The notes under the pieces: model-generated
Database searches by the model: none
Told to the model about the DNA's origin: nothing
What the model saw: only the letters and a program-made list of their open reading frames with translations
Assembly: GCA_937923405.1 (NCBI GenBank)
Contig: CALDUY010000029.1
Coordinates: 62,001 to 126,000 of the forward strand
DNA: 64,000 nt
Source of the DNA: an uncultured Gemmataceae bacterium
GTDB taxonomy: Bacteria; Planctomycetota; Planctomycetia; Gemmatales; Gemmataceae
Direction: 5' to 3'
Shown: piece by piece, positions 54,099 to 62,544 of the stretch
How the letters are laid out: every line of letters begins with the position of its first letter
How positions within the stretch are numbered: position 1 is the stretch's first letter
Position numbers and translations under genes: made by a program

Positions 54099-55861
54099 GG
54101 AGTGGATCCCTTGGGATTACTTAATCGATTTTCATACTCTTGAAGTAGCTTTTGCTGTTTCGTTCGCTCGCTCGCCGGTGGGGAGAGCGACAGCGACTTC
54201 TTCAGTGCCGCGACGGCTTCGGAGTAATCGCCCACCTCGGCCTGACTCTGAGCTAGCACCAGCAGTTCGCGCCAGGATTTCCAGCCTGTGATCTCGCAGG
54301 CCTGCCTGGCGTGGAAGACGGCCTGCTTACCGTCGCGAATCGAACGGTCCGGACAAGTCGCCAGCAGACTTGCCAGGGACCGATGGGCGAATGGATTGTC
54401 TGGGGTACACTCGACGGACTTGCGATGATCTTCTAGTGACTGGCGATAGCGTTTTTGATCGCGAGCGATAATGCCTCGGTAGTAATAGGCAATTCCGCAG
54501 TTGGGATCGAGAGCAATAGCACGGTCGAAATCCGCCAGCGCTTTGTCGCGATCGTTCAGGCGAAGATGTACCCGGCCACGATGGGCATGGGCGATGGCAT
54601 GAGAAGCATCGAGTTGGAGGGCGCGATCGAACAAGGGCAACGCTTCGGAAACCTTCCCCTGTTGCAACAGAATCGCACCGTGGCCGACCCAGGCTTCGGC
54701 TTGGTTGGGATCCAGTTTCAGTGCCTGGTGAATGTCAGCTAGGGCCTCGTCGTAGCGGTTCAACAACATCTGATCGTGAGCGCGGCGAATCCACGGCATC
54801 GGCTCGTGGGGGGCCAGCTGAATCGCCTCGGTGTAGCAGCGAATCGCCAGCACGCGCTCAGCCCGACCATCGTGATACTGTCCCAACCGCATTAACTCCT
54901 CGAAACGTGAGGGCTTGGGCGGTTCGTTGGGCGGTGTGGTCTTGGTCACCTCTTGCTCGATCGGTTCCGTTGGCGCGGTGGGCTGATACCAATCCCTCCG
55001 AGCCGCCACGATCATTCCCACGATCACGAGCAAGCCTCCGACGGTCAGCACGATCCATCGTCGTCCACGGGGCCGCGGCTTCAGCGCTGCCATTAACGCT
55101 GTGCCGAACTCGTCGATGGTCGGATAGCGGTCGTCAGGATCTTCCTGCAAGGCGCGGGCGAGAACGGCATCGAGGCGGGGATCGAGGCGCGTGTTCAGCG
55201 TCGAGACTGGTTTGAACCGGCCCAGCGGTCGCTTACCGGTGAGCATCTCGTAGGCCAACACGGCCAGCGAGTACTGATCGGCACGGTGATCGAGTGGCAG
55301 GCGTGCCCGCTGTTCGGGAGCCATGTAATCGTAGGAGCCAAGTACCTGCCCCGTCTGGGTCAGTTCGCCCAACTGCGAGACGCGCGAAGCCAAACCGAAG
55401 TCAGCGAGTTTGACTTGGCCCTCGGGCGTCAGCAGCACGTTTTCGGGCTTCAGATCGCGATGAACGATCCCCTCACGAGCCAGGTAGCTCAAGGCAGCAA
55501 GGATCTCCCCGAGAATGCGGGTCGTCTCGTCGAGATCCATCGGCTGGCCCGGCAGCAAGGATTGGCGCAGATCCCCACCGGCGATGTACTCCATCACCAG
55601 AAACGGTTCAGGAGCATCGCCACTGTGTCCCAGCACGGTGACCAGGTGTTCATGGTGCAGTTGCGTAGCCACCTGCATCTCGCGACCAAAACGAAGCTGT
55701 CGTTCGTGGTCGGCACAGGTAAGGAACTTGATAGCTACTTCGTGCCCAGTGGCTTGCTCGCGTGCCAGCCAAACGCTTCCCATGCCGCCGGAACCGAGCT
55801 GATGGAGCATCTCATAACCTGGCGCACGGGGTAGTAGCGAAGGAGTGTTTACCTGGTTCAT
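54095..55861 (-). CDS. Membrane Ser/Thr protein kinase with extracytoplasmic TPR domain
   Basis: 588 residues. The kinase domain begins at the glycine loop LGSGGMGSVWLAREQATGHE (about 22-42), with VAIKFLTC, the catalytic HRDLKPENVLL, and ADFGLASR (DFG). It is followed by GSYDYMAPEQRARLPLDHRA. A single membrane helix IVLTVGGLLVIVGMIVAARR lies near 268-290. TPRs then fill the extracytoplasmic half (GHGAILLQQGKVSEALPLFD; AHAHRGRVHLRLNDRDKALA; YYYRGIIARDQKRYRQSLED). This is the usual planctomycete PknB-like layout. Its TGA overlaps the GTG of the hybrid histidine kinase, so the two kinases are made together, an uncommon pairing. Confidence 0.95.
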   Translation of the reverse strand: MNQVNTPSLLPRAPGYEMLHQLGSGGMGSVWLAREQATGHEVAIKFLTCADHERQLRFGREMQVATQLHHEHLVTVLGHSGDAPEPFLVMEYIAGGDLRQSLLPGQPMDLDETTRILGEILAALSYLAREGIVHRDLKPENVLLTPEGQVKLADFGLASRVSQLGELTQTGQVLGSYDYMAPEQRARLPLDHRADQYSLAVLAYEMLTGKRPLGRFKPVSTLNTRLDPRLDAVLARALQEDPDDRYPTIDEFGTALMAALKPRPRGRRWIVLTVGGLLVIVGMIVAARRDWYQPTAPTEPIEQEVTKTTPPNEPPKPSRFEELMRLGQYHDGRAERVLAIRCYTEAIQLAPHEPMPWIRRAHDQMLLNRYDEALADIHQALKLDPNQAEAWVGHGAILLQQGKVSEALPLFDRALQLDASHAIAHAHRGRVHLRLNDRDKALADFDRAIALDPNCGIAYYYRGIIARDQKRYRQSLEDHRKSVECTPDNPFAHRSLASLLATCPDRSIRDGKQAVFHARQACEITGWKSWRELLVLAQSQAEVGDYSEAVAALKKSLSLSPPASERTKQQKLLQEYENRLSNPKGSTP

Positions 55862-55954
55862 GGCACTGAATGCGACGGCGAGTCCGGATTCCCAGTAAAC
55901 GCTAGCACAGTCAGCGGGGCTATGCGAGTCACTGACCAGCTATCTATATACTGT

Positions 55955-57199
55955 TCATCGGCAATCGTCGGAAAAAGAGGACAATCGGTCGAAAATCGGC
56001 GCGACTTGCGGGGCGAGGAGGCGCTCCAGGTACGGCGTGACGTTCCAGAACTGCTTCAGGGCCAGGTACTCGCGGACCAGAGCCGGCTCACCAACCGGCG
56101 CACCGCGCACAGCCCGGATCATCAGATTGCGTGCCGTGTGTTCCAGACTGACAAACTCGACCACCTCGGTGCGATATCCCAACAGTCGCAGCAACAAGGC
56201 GCGAAAAGCATCGGTCACGAGATCCGCCGTGCGTTGCCGCAGAATGCCGTGTCGCAGAATCGGTCGCAATACCGTGGCCTCGCCCTCGGCGCGGAGCAGG
56301 TCGTTGAGGTGGTGATGGCAACAGGGAACACCGAGAATCAGGCGTGCCTGACTGCGAACCGCCTGAGCTAGAGCGTCGTCGGTGGCGGTGTCGCAGGCGT
56401 GCAAGGCCAGCACCAGATCGGCGCGCGTTTGTAGCTCGCCAATGCGGCCACAGGCGAACGACAAGCCCTCGGCTCGCAGACGATCCGCCCGCTCCATGCT
56501 CTTGCGAATGACTTCCTCGTTGACGTCGACACCGAGAATGCGAGCTGGCAGGTGGAGAATTTCGTTCAGGTAATGATGCACCGCCAGCGTCAGGTAGCTC
56601 GCGCCGCAACCGCAGTCGAGAATCTCAATCGGGCGACCTAGGCCGCGTAATCCGGAGTCGTCGAGGAGATGAAGCAGCTGCTTGAGAAACTCATTGATCT
56701 GGGTGAACTTGTCCCGCATAGTCGGACGCACTCGTCCTGTGCGAGTCACAATGCCCATTGCTTCGAGCAGACGATCGGCTCGTCCCTCGGGAAGCGGCAC
56801 CTGTTTGACGCGGTTGTGAGCCATCGGTGCTTCGGGCGGAACAGCAACGCGACGCCGTCCGAGTTGAATCTGTCCCTTCTTGGTCGTGCGGAGGTCGATT
56901 TCCTCGTCCGCGCTACTAAGGTGAATTCCAGCAAACTGGCTCGACAGTAATTCTTCCAGGGGTGGCTCGACGGCATCGAGCGGGAAGTTATTTGTCCGAG
57001 TTTTTCGACCGTCAAAATAGCTGAATTGTAGGTGAGGCCGACCGCGTAACTGAAGCGGTCGCACGGTGACGCGCTTCCACGGCGTCGGTTCTCCGCGCGC
57101 TGGGCCGGCGAACGTGGCTCGGCGGAACCGAGCCGAGCTGAGCGTCTCGAGGAGTAGCTGGCGAACGGTCGTCCGATCGACGTTAGCGCTCATCGTCAT
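55955..57199 (-). CDS. Methyltransf_32-type SAM-dependent methyltransferase
   Basis: 414 residues; a second in-frame ATG at 57193 has a better-spaced AAGGA and may be the true start. The SAM domain has EILDCGCGASYLTLAVHHYL near 200, GVDVNEEVIRKSMERADRLR, LVLALHACDTATDDALAQAV and the downstream PCCHHHLNDLLR motif, all characteristic of PF13679, the family that includes eukaryotic METTL25 and GSTCD. The N-terminal 150 residues are a separate beta-rich region (LQLRGRPHLQFSYFDGRKTR). The substrate is unknown. It is divergent from the GYF gene at 57544. Confidence 0.85.
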   Translation of the reverse strand: MTMSANVDRTTVRQLLLETLSSARFRRATFAGPARGEPTPWKRVTVRPLQLRGRPHLQFSYFDGRKTRTNNFPLDAVEPPLEELLSSQFAGIHLSSADEEIDLRTTKKGQIQLGRRRVAVPPEAPMAHNRVKQVPLPEGRADRLLEAMGIVTRTGRVRPTMRDKFTQINEFLKQLLHLLDDSGLRGLGRPIEILDCGCGASYLTLAVHHYLNEILHLPARILGVDVNEEVIRKSMERADRLRAEGLSFACGRIGELQTRADLVLALHACDTATDDALAQAVRSQARLILGVPCCHHHLNDLLRAEGEATVLRPILRHGILRQRTADLVTDAFRALLLRLLGYRTEVVEFVSLEHTARNLMIRAVRGAPVGEPALVREYLALKQFWNVTPYLERLLAPQVAPIFDRLSSFSDDCR

Positions 57200-57543
57200 G
57201 ATCCTTTGCCGAGCAAGCGCGGTAGCTCGAAATCTCGCACGGTCAGGTCAACATTAGGCCAACGAAACGGCTGGAGGTTCGCGTCTTCGAGCTTCCGAGC
57301 AGAGTTCGTCAGTGTTCCGTGGGAGTCGCGAAGCACGGAGGGCTGACACCCTCCGCTCAGAGCAGAAGAGTCGGTTCTAAGCCATCCTACAGTTCAGCTG
57401 CAATCCACCACTAGTGATCAAGTGCAATATCCTAGCGGACTGACGAAACAAACACGAGAAAATGCTCTAGAGAGACATTCCCACCACGACATGATACAAT
57501 CGCCCTCGCCAGCGAGACGAAAGCTTCCGTGGATGATTCCTCT
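57200..57543. other. Intergenic region between methyltransferase and GYF genes
   Basis: 344 bases between divergent genes. It contains the dispersed palindrome at 57334-57360. Promoters for both genes should lie here; none was clear enough to call. Confidence 0.5.
57334..57360 (+). repeat. Palindromic dispersed repeat, copy 2
   Basis: The copy begins CACGGAGGGCTGACACCCTC and ends CGCTCAG. CGGAGGG (57336-57342) and CCCTCCG (57349-57355) form a 7-bp stem with a six-base loop, the best hairpin of the three copies. It lies between divergent genes, so it is unlikely to be a terminator. Confidence 0.55.
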
Positions 57544-58341
57544 ATGCCAAACGAGTGGTTCTACACGATCAATGGTCAACCCGCCGAGTCGCCAGTCTCT
57601 CAGTCGCAGCTGAAACAGCTGGCCGCCAGTGGGCAACTGCAGCCAACCGATCTGATCTGGCAAGAAGGAATGGAGAACTGGGCACCGGCCAGTTCGGTCA
57701 AGGGGCTGTTTCCCTCCAGCAAGAGTGAGGCTCCGGTCGAGAGCGTCCCGGCCCAGGTGAGCAGCAAACCCGCTCGACGCAGCAAGCGAACCACGCAACC
57801 CGCAGATGGTGACGACGACGAACCGGGCGGCCTGGTCGGTTTGCATCCGTTGCTCGTCTTCCTGTTGACCCTGGTTACGCTGGGCGTGTTCGGCCTGGTG
57901 TATATCTTTGTGGTAGCCAGCGCCTATTCTGAGCGCCAGCAGCGCCAGACCGACGCAGCGGGCCGACCTCTGGGTAAGCCGCGTCATCCGTTAGCTGTAC
58001 TCGTGCTGTCTTACCTGACATTAGGGATCTATTTTTACTACTGGATCTATCAGGTAATGCGCGAGTGCCGGACCTACTTGAAACAGACAGACCACGATTC
58101 TCGGATCGATCTATCGCTGATGTTGATCTGCCCGCCGTACTCGCTCTACGTCTCGGCGGTGCGGCTGTCGGACTTGATCTTGGCGACGCAGGCCGCCGCC
58201 AAGGTGCCACCGTCCTCCGTGGTGCAACACGCCTATCTGTTCCTGATCCCGTTTTTGTTCCCAGCGCTGCCGGTGCTGGCGATGGCTCAACAGGATGCGC
58301 TGAACCAACTCTGGCTGCAACCGAGCGGATCGACCTCCTAG
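57544..58341 (+). CDS. GYF_2 and DUF4234 domain membrane protein
   Basis: 265 residues from the ATG that gives MPNEWFYTINGQPAESPVSQ; a GTG 15 bases earlier is in frame. The GYF_2 domain (about 3-60) has the WFYTINGQ strand and DLIWQEGMENWAPASSVKGL, a module for binding proline-rich peptides. A charged linker with KPARRSKRTTQ follows. The DUF4234-like half has HPLLVFLLTLVTLGVFGLVY, LAVLVLSYLTLGIYFYYWIY and a final LFLIPFLFPALPVLAMA, so 3-4 membrane helices are expected. Function unknown. It is immediately followed by the MITE-like element. Confidence 0.85.
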   Translation: MPNEWFYTINGQPAESPVSQSQLKQLAASGQLQPTDLIWQEGMENWAPASSVKGLFPSSKSEAPVESVPAQVSSKPARRSKRTTQPADGDDDEPGGLVGLHPLLVFLLTLVTLGVFGLVYIFVVASAYSERQQRQTDAAGRPLGKPRHPLAVLVLSYLTLGIYFYYWIYQVMRECRTYLKQTDHDSRIDLSLMLICPPYSLYVSAVRLSDLILATQAAAKVPPSSVVQHAYLFLIPFLFPALPVLAMAQQDALNQLWLQPSGSTS

Positions 58342-58500
58342 AGCGCTTCTCCAAATGGTGTAGAGGCAACGAAGTAGGAAGCGCGTTCGCAGGCAGAAAC
58401 TTGCTTACGCAGGCTGAAGCCTGCGGCTAGCTGCCAATCCGAATCGGTAGTCACAGGCTTTCGCCTGCGATCTGTTACACCATTTTGTCACGCGCGCTAG
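58338..58500. mobile_element. MITE-like element with 25-bp terminal inverted repeats
   Basis: The ends CTAGAGCGCTTCTCCAAATG plus GTGTA (58338-58362) and the reverse complement of 58476-58500 match at 20 of 25 positions, the innermost ten perfectly. Both ends are CTAG, which could be a palindromic 4-bp target duplication. Inside are the palindrome CGCAGGCT-GA-AGCCTGCG (58408-58425) and a second stem CAGGC/GCCTG (58454-58467). No coding capacity, so transposition would need an enzyme in trans. The left end overlaps the GYF gene stop. A related partial copy is at 18411-18522. Confidence 0.65.
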
Positions 58501-58730
58501 TTTGGCAATGGTTTCAGGCTTTCATCTACTTGGCCCAGGTCGGACCAACTCCGCAAGCGGCGGTCGAAGCACGAATCAGTCGCGCGGCGGGTCCAGTCGT
58601 GCATTGGCATGAGTCACCTCCCACTTCAATATATCAGATCGTTGCTCACTCTCTCGTGCCCCGACCAGTGCCTTGGCTCGGGACGAAACTCGGTTAACTC
58701 GACGGCATAGTGGTGGGACAGCTCGCGTGA

Positions 58731-58768
58731 TCGAAAAAAGATAGCCACCCGGGGTTGACCGGGTGGCT
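58731..58768 (-). terminator. Strong intrinsic terminator on the minus strand
   Basis: AGCCACCCGG (58743-58752) and CCGGGTGGCT (58759-58768) form a perfect 10-bp GC-rich stem with a six-base loop. On the minus strand it is followed by UAUCUUUUUUC, a good U tract. It would end transcripts from the HD-GYP gene at 59144, leaving about 375 untranslated bases, or from a separate small RNA. Confidence 0.8.
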
Positions 58769-58934
58769 GGGGGTAGGTTCATTGAGTTGCCCAGGGGGAA
58801 GGAAGTAGAAGGGAGAAGCGTTCTCGGCACTGAACCGTTGCATTCCGGACTCTGGGTCGGAGAAGGCGGGAGACCTCTCCTCGTCCGGCCTGACCGACGT
58901 CGAGCCAGGGGGATGACTCTTCGTCGTTCGATTC

Positions 58935-58968
58935 GCACCGATCTTCGCTTCCGCGTGTTGATCGGTGC
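58935..58968 (-). ncRNA. Stem-loop in candidate small RNA or long 3' UTR
   Basis: GCACCGATC (58935-58943) and GATCGGTGC (58960-58968) form a perfect 9-bp stem with a 16-base loop. It lies between the HD-GYP stop and the terminator at 58731. Together they suggest a structured RNA of up to about 380 nt; no known RNA family was recognised. Confidence 0.35.
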
Positions 58969-59143
58969 AAGAGCTAGAAGCAAGGTGCGTGCCAGTCGCT
59001 GCACGACATCGGCTGAATCACCACAAGATGTTATTCAGAATAATGTTACATCGATGCTGAGCAAATGCAGAGAATGGAAATCCGTGAGGAGTAATGCTGC
59101 AAAATCGTCCGAACTGTTGTAATTCTTACAGCCGACTTGACCA

Positions 59144-61474
59144 TCACCCAGGCAGCTCACGGTAAATCTTCTCAAACTCTGGGGCCACTTGCTCGAAGGC
59201 TCGCAACAGGGCGGGATCGAACTGACCCATCGAAGCGAGAATAACCTGGACGGCGGCGACGTGGGACAGAGCGGGTTTGTAGCTACGGCGACTGCGGAGC
59301 GCGTCGTAGACATCGGCGATGCTGACCAGTCGCGCTGCCAGGGGGATGGCATCGCCGCAAAGACGGTCGGGATAGCCGGTCCCGTCGTAACACTCGTGAT
59401 GATGGCGGATGATGTCGCTGGCCATTTGCAGAAACACCCGAGCCGAGATGTGACGATCGGCCAGCTCCTGCAGCATCTCGGTGGGCAACGTCGTATGAGC
59501 CTGCATGTGAATGCGTTCGTCGGGCTGCAGCTTGCCCGGCTTGAGCAGAATGTGATCAGGCAGGCCGACCTTGCCGATGTCGTGGAGCGGGGCACAGCAA
59601 CTGACCATATCCACGAAGGCGGAGTCGATGCAACCGGCGAAATTGGGCAGGGTGGCGGCTTGGGTGGCCAGCACACGAACGTAGCGTGACATCCGTTCGA
59701 GGCGTTGGCCCGAGTCGTTCTCGCGTAGTTGCGCCAGTCGCGCCAATCCCAGGACCAAGGCCGACCGCACTTCGGAAAGATCGCTGGTACGATCCGACAG
59801 CGTCTGTTCCAGTCGTTCGTTGATCGCCAGCAGATGTTGATTGAGCAGATCGGTGCGATCCTGTGCGGTCTTCAGCCGCAGCGCCGATTGCACCCGACCG
59901 CGGAGCTGTGGCACACTGAACGGCTTGGAGAGATAGTCGTCGGCTCCGTGCAAAAGCATTTCCGACATCTCGTCTCCGGAAGCCTGGCCCGAGAACATGA
60001 TGACCTTCAGGTTCGCCGTCGGTGGATTCATTCGCAGCCGACGGAGCAACTCCGGCCCCGACATGCCTGGCATGTTGACGTCGATCAGCATCAGATCGGG
60101 GGCCTTCTGAGCAATCAGCTTCAGCGCTGCTTCAGCGTCTTCGGCGACTTCCGGCTCCAGGCCGTCGAGTTTGAGTACCTCGCGACAGTAAAGCCGAATC
60201 CCTGGTTCGTCATCGACCACCAGGACCCGCTGGGCACGAGAACCGGCGGTGGGCAAGCTGGGAAGTTTGCGAGAATCGACCTCCATCTGCGAGGGGGCAC
60301 AGGGCAGCGGCAGCGAAAGAGCCGAGTCCGGATTGAGAAACGGCAAGAGGGCTTGCATCACCTCCGTCGGGGTGGAGTAGCGATCCTCCGGCCGCAGGGC
60401 CATCATCTTGCGCACTACGGCATCGAGCTTGGAAGGCAAGTCGGGACGCAGGGCCCGAATCGAGGGCGGTTCCTGGTGGATCCGTCGCAGTAGCTGTTCG
60501 ATTTCTGGTCCTTCGTTGCTGAAGGGAATCTGTCCCGTCAGACACCAATACAAGGTGGCTCCCAGGCTCCAGAGGTCAGCTCGGATATCCACCTGGCTGG
60601 CATCCTTGGCTTGCTCAGGTGCCATGAAGTCGATGGTGCCGAGGACCGTGCCCGGCTGAGTCACCCGAGTCGGCGTGTGCCGCGATAGGCCAAAGTCGAG
60701 TAGTTTGGCTTGCTCGTCCGAAGTGACCAGAATGTTCGAGGGTTTGATATCCCGATGCACCAGATTAAGTTTGTGTGTCTCCGCGAGGGCACAGGCGATC
60801 TGATGGATAATGTTGCAAGCTGTCGCCGCCGAGAGCGGACCGCGTTGCCGGATGTACTCGTCGAGATCCTCGCCACAGACGTACTCCATGACGAGATACC
60901 ACAGCACAGGGCCGTCGGGGTCGGGGCTAAAGACGCGGCCAGCGTCCATCGCAGTGACAATGTTGGGATGTCGCAGTCGAGCGATGGCTCGCATCTCCGC
61001 GGAGAAGCGCGATTCCAGGCGAGGATCATCGCCGCGCGACAGTTGCAGCACTTTGATCGCCACCAAGTGCCGCATCTCGATGTGTTCGGCCTTGTAGACG
61101 ACCGCCATGCCACCTGCGCCGAGCCGTTCCAGCAAACGGAAGTTGCCCAGCACCAGGCCGAAGGTGTTACCCGTGCTAATCCGAGCAGCCAGGAACGAAG
61201 TGAGCAGCCCCATTTCGACCATCAGCGACAGGGCCATCTCCGGATCGGTTTGCTGCAACAGGCGATCCCGATCGTCGGAGGAAAGCTGCTCCCAGTCTTC
61301 CGCGAGAATCAGCGAGGAGCCAAGTAGTTCATAGATGAGAGCTTCGATCTCTTCGGGCGTGACTCGTGGTCGAGATCGCCGGATTTCCTGAGATCCTCGT
61401 CGTGACAGTGCTTCCATCTCTCTCTGAACTCCGGCGATCTCTGAGCGAATCTCGGCCAAAGACTCCACTTCCAC
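59144..61474 (-). CDS. Ser/Thr kinase - receiver - HD-GYP phosphodiesterase fusion
   Basis: 776 residues, GTG start without a clear ribosome-binding site; Met 20 is an alternative. The kinase has the glycine loop LLERLGAGGMAVVYKAEH near 114-131, catalytic HRDIKPSNILV and LLDFGLSR. The receiver (about 415-535) has VLVVDDEPGIRLYCREVL, acceptor Asp in LMLIDVNMPGMSG and Lys in DDYLSKPFSVP. A coiled linker leads to an HD-GYP domain: CAPLHDIGKVGLPDHILL, MQAHTTLPTEML, IIRHHHECYDGTGYPDRL. HD-GYP enzymes hydrolyse cyclic di-GMP; both kinase and phosphodiesterase motifs look complete. No membrane helix. So phosphorylation and second-messenger turnover are joined in one soluble chain. The partner phosphodonor is unknown. 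Confidence 0.94.
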   Translation of the reverse strand: MEVESLAEIRSEIAGVQREMEALSRRGSQEIRRSRPRVTPEEIEALIYELLGSSLILAEDWEQLSSDDRDRLLQQTDPEMALSLMVEMGLLTSFLAARISTGNTFGLVLGNFRLLERLGAGGMAVVYKAEHIEMRHLVAIKVLQLSRGDDPRLESRFSAEMRAIARLRHPNIVTAMDAGRVFSPDPDGPVLWYLVMEYVCGEDLDEYIRQRGPLSAATACNIIHQIACALAETHKLNLVHRDIKPSNILVTSDEQAKLLDFGLSRHTPTRVTQPGTVLGTIDFMAPEQAKDASQVDIRADLWSLGATLYWCLTGQIPFSNEGPEIEQLLRRIHQEPPSIRALRPDLPSKLDAVVRKMMALRPEDRYSTPTEVMQALLPFLNPDSALSLPLPCAPSQMEVDSRKLPSLPTAGSRAQRVLVVDDEPGIRLYCREVLKLDGLEPEVAEDAEAALKLIAQKAPDLMLIDVNMPGMSGPELLRRLRMNPPTANLKVIMFSGQASGDEMSEMLLHGADDYLSKPFSVPQLRGRVQSALRLKTAQDRTDLLNQHLLAINERLEQTLSDRTSDLSEVRSALVLGLARLAQLRENDSGQRLERMSRYVRVLATQAATLPNFAGCIDSAFVDMVSCCAPLHDIGKVGLPDHILLKPGKLQPDERIHMQAHTTLPTEMLQELADRHISARVFLQMASDIIRHHHECYDGTGYPDRLCGDAIPLAARLVSIADVYDALRSRRSYKPALSHVAAVQVILASMGQFDPALLRAFEQVAPEFEKIYRELPG

Positions 61475-61649
61475 GGTTGGACGAACACGGCAGAAGCAAT
61501 GGCCCTCGCAACTGTCCGACCTCGCAAACGGCTGGTTTGCTGCTTCAGTTGCGATGCTAGCGAAGTTGTGGTCCGAGCAAACTCTAGCTTTTCTCTACGC
61601 TCCGAGCAAATTTCTCAGTCCAGTTTTGACGAGAACATCGATTGTGCGG

Positions 61650-62232
61650 TCACGAGAACAGCTGCTGGACTGGTACGGCGAAGCCGGGCGACACATCGTT
61701 GAGGGTGAGCAGTTCGCTGGTGCCGAGTATCTGTTGGTCGTCAGCGCGATAGATCGACACCGTTCGCTTGACAGGATCGATCAGCACGACCACCCGCACC
61801 TCGACCTTGAGATACTCGATGACCTTGGTCAAAAGATCGATCCAGGAATCGGAGGGGGATTTGATCTCGACGACCAGATCCGGAGCAACGGTATGCAGTC
61901 CAGCGGGCACCGGCTGATCGCGTGGCAGCCGTTCGTAGCTGTAGAATAAGACGTCGGCTTCGCGTACCGTGTCGCTGCCGGTCTGCACGAACGAATCGTT
62001 GCTCATGACCCGGCCCAGCCAGGTCCTTAGAGTGAAGATAGATGCCCAAAGCGATCGTCATACGAGCACAAATCAAGCCGTGTTCAAGACCGGGCATGGG
62101 AACCTCATGAGGTAGGCCGTGGACGAGTTCGTGGGATTGCTTGCCGTAGCGGGCCAGAAACTCTTCGACGGTCCAACGCGGTGAAGTCGGCCCAGCAGGC
62201 ACTGCGACGGGTGGGGCAATCGTGGTGGACGT
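61650..62232 (-). pseudogene. Frameshifted Uma2 family (DUF820) gene
   Basis: The two halves of a Uma2 protein are in different frames. The first (62202 onward) reads WTVEEFLARYGKQSHELVHG and ...TIALGIYLHSKDLAG; the second (to 61650) reads RVMSNDSFVQTGSDTVREAD, APDLVVEIKSPSDSWIDLL and VVLIDPVKRTVSIYRADD, with the PD...ExK site intact. Removing one base from the CCC at 62014-62016 (GGG on the coding strand) restores DLAGRVMSNDS. The natural start appears to be ACG at 62230-62232, giving (T)STTIAPPVAVPAGP after GGAG; a GTG at 62202 is the next option. Either a decaying gene or a sequencing error in a G run. Confidence 0.7.
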
Positions 62233-62544
62233 CGGCTTGGTTCTCCTCTCGATCGAGTCAAACTACCAGTCGGATAGAACAGTTAAAGGGGAATGGTACG
62301 TCGCGTACTCCTGGCAAAACCGCGTTCAGCATAACACAGCAAGTGTGGTAGCTGTCATCAATCCGAGCAGAGGGGGTATCCTTTTCCGAGGGGAGGGGGT
62401 AAACCCTCCGTGAGACGCCGTGATACACGGAGGGCGTACGCTCTCTGCTCGAAAGAGTCAGAAGAGTGTGTGGCTGAGGGCGTGGCAACTGGACGACTTC
62501 GAGCAACTGGCCGGGATTATGAAAGAGAACTAATTGACTCTTCA
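62233..62544. other. Intergenic region between Uma2 pseudogene and DUF5690 gene
   Basis: 312 bases without a credible gene. It contains a third copy of the dispersed palindrome at 62427-62453, preceded by an inverted partial arm, ACCCTCCGTG at 62403-62412, that could pair with it. No terminator with a T tract was seen after the DUF5690 stop. Confidence 0.5.
62427..62453 (+). repeat. Palindromic dispersed repeat, copy 3
   Basis: Begins CACGGAGGGCGTACGCTCTC and ends TGCTCGA. It matches copies 1 and 2 at most positions, but the internal arms are partly decayed (CTCTCTG instead of CCTCCG). The upstream CCCTCCGTG offers an alternative pairing partner for CACGGAGGG. Confidence 0.45.

Larger units (their letters stand above)
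58501..59143. other. Non-coding region containing structured minus-strand 3' sequence
   Basis: 643 bases with no convincing gene. Beyond the MITE-like element it holds the strong hairpin terminator at 58731-58768 and another 9-bp stem at 58935-58968, both on the minus-strand transcript running out of the HD-GYP gene. Short open frames here (for example 58779-58970 and 58576-59004, minus) are basic, lack ribosome-binding sites and family likeness, and the longer one runs through the terminator. Confidence 0.55.

Noticed and set aside
57418-57987. Minus-strand open frame of 189 codons opposite the GYF gene
   Set aside because: Shadow of the plus-strand GYF_2/DUF4234 gene; no domain pattern.
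58779-58970. Minus-strand 63-codon frame ending just before the terminator
   Set aside because: TTG start without a ribosome-binding site and no protein-like pattern; the 9-bp stem inside suggests RNA structure instead.
58576-59004. Minus-strand open frame of 142 codons
   Set aside because: It runs through the strong terminator at 58731-58768 and has no ribosome-binding site or family likeness.
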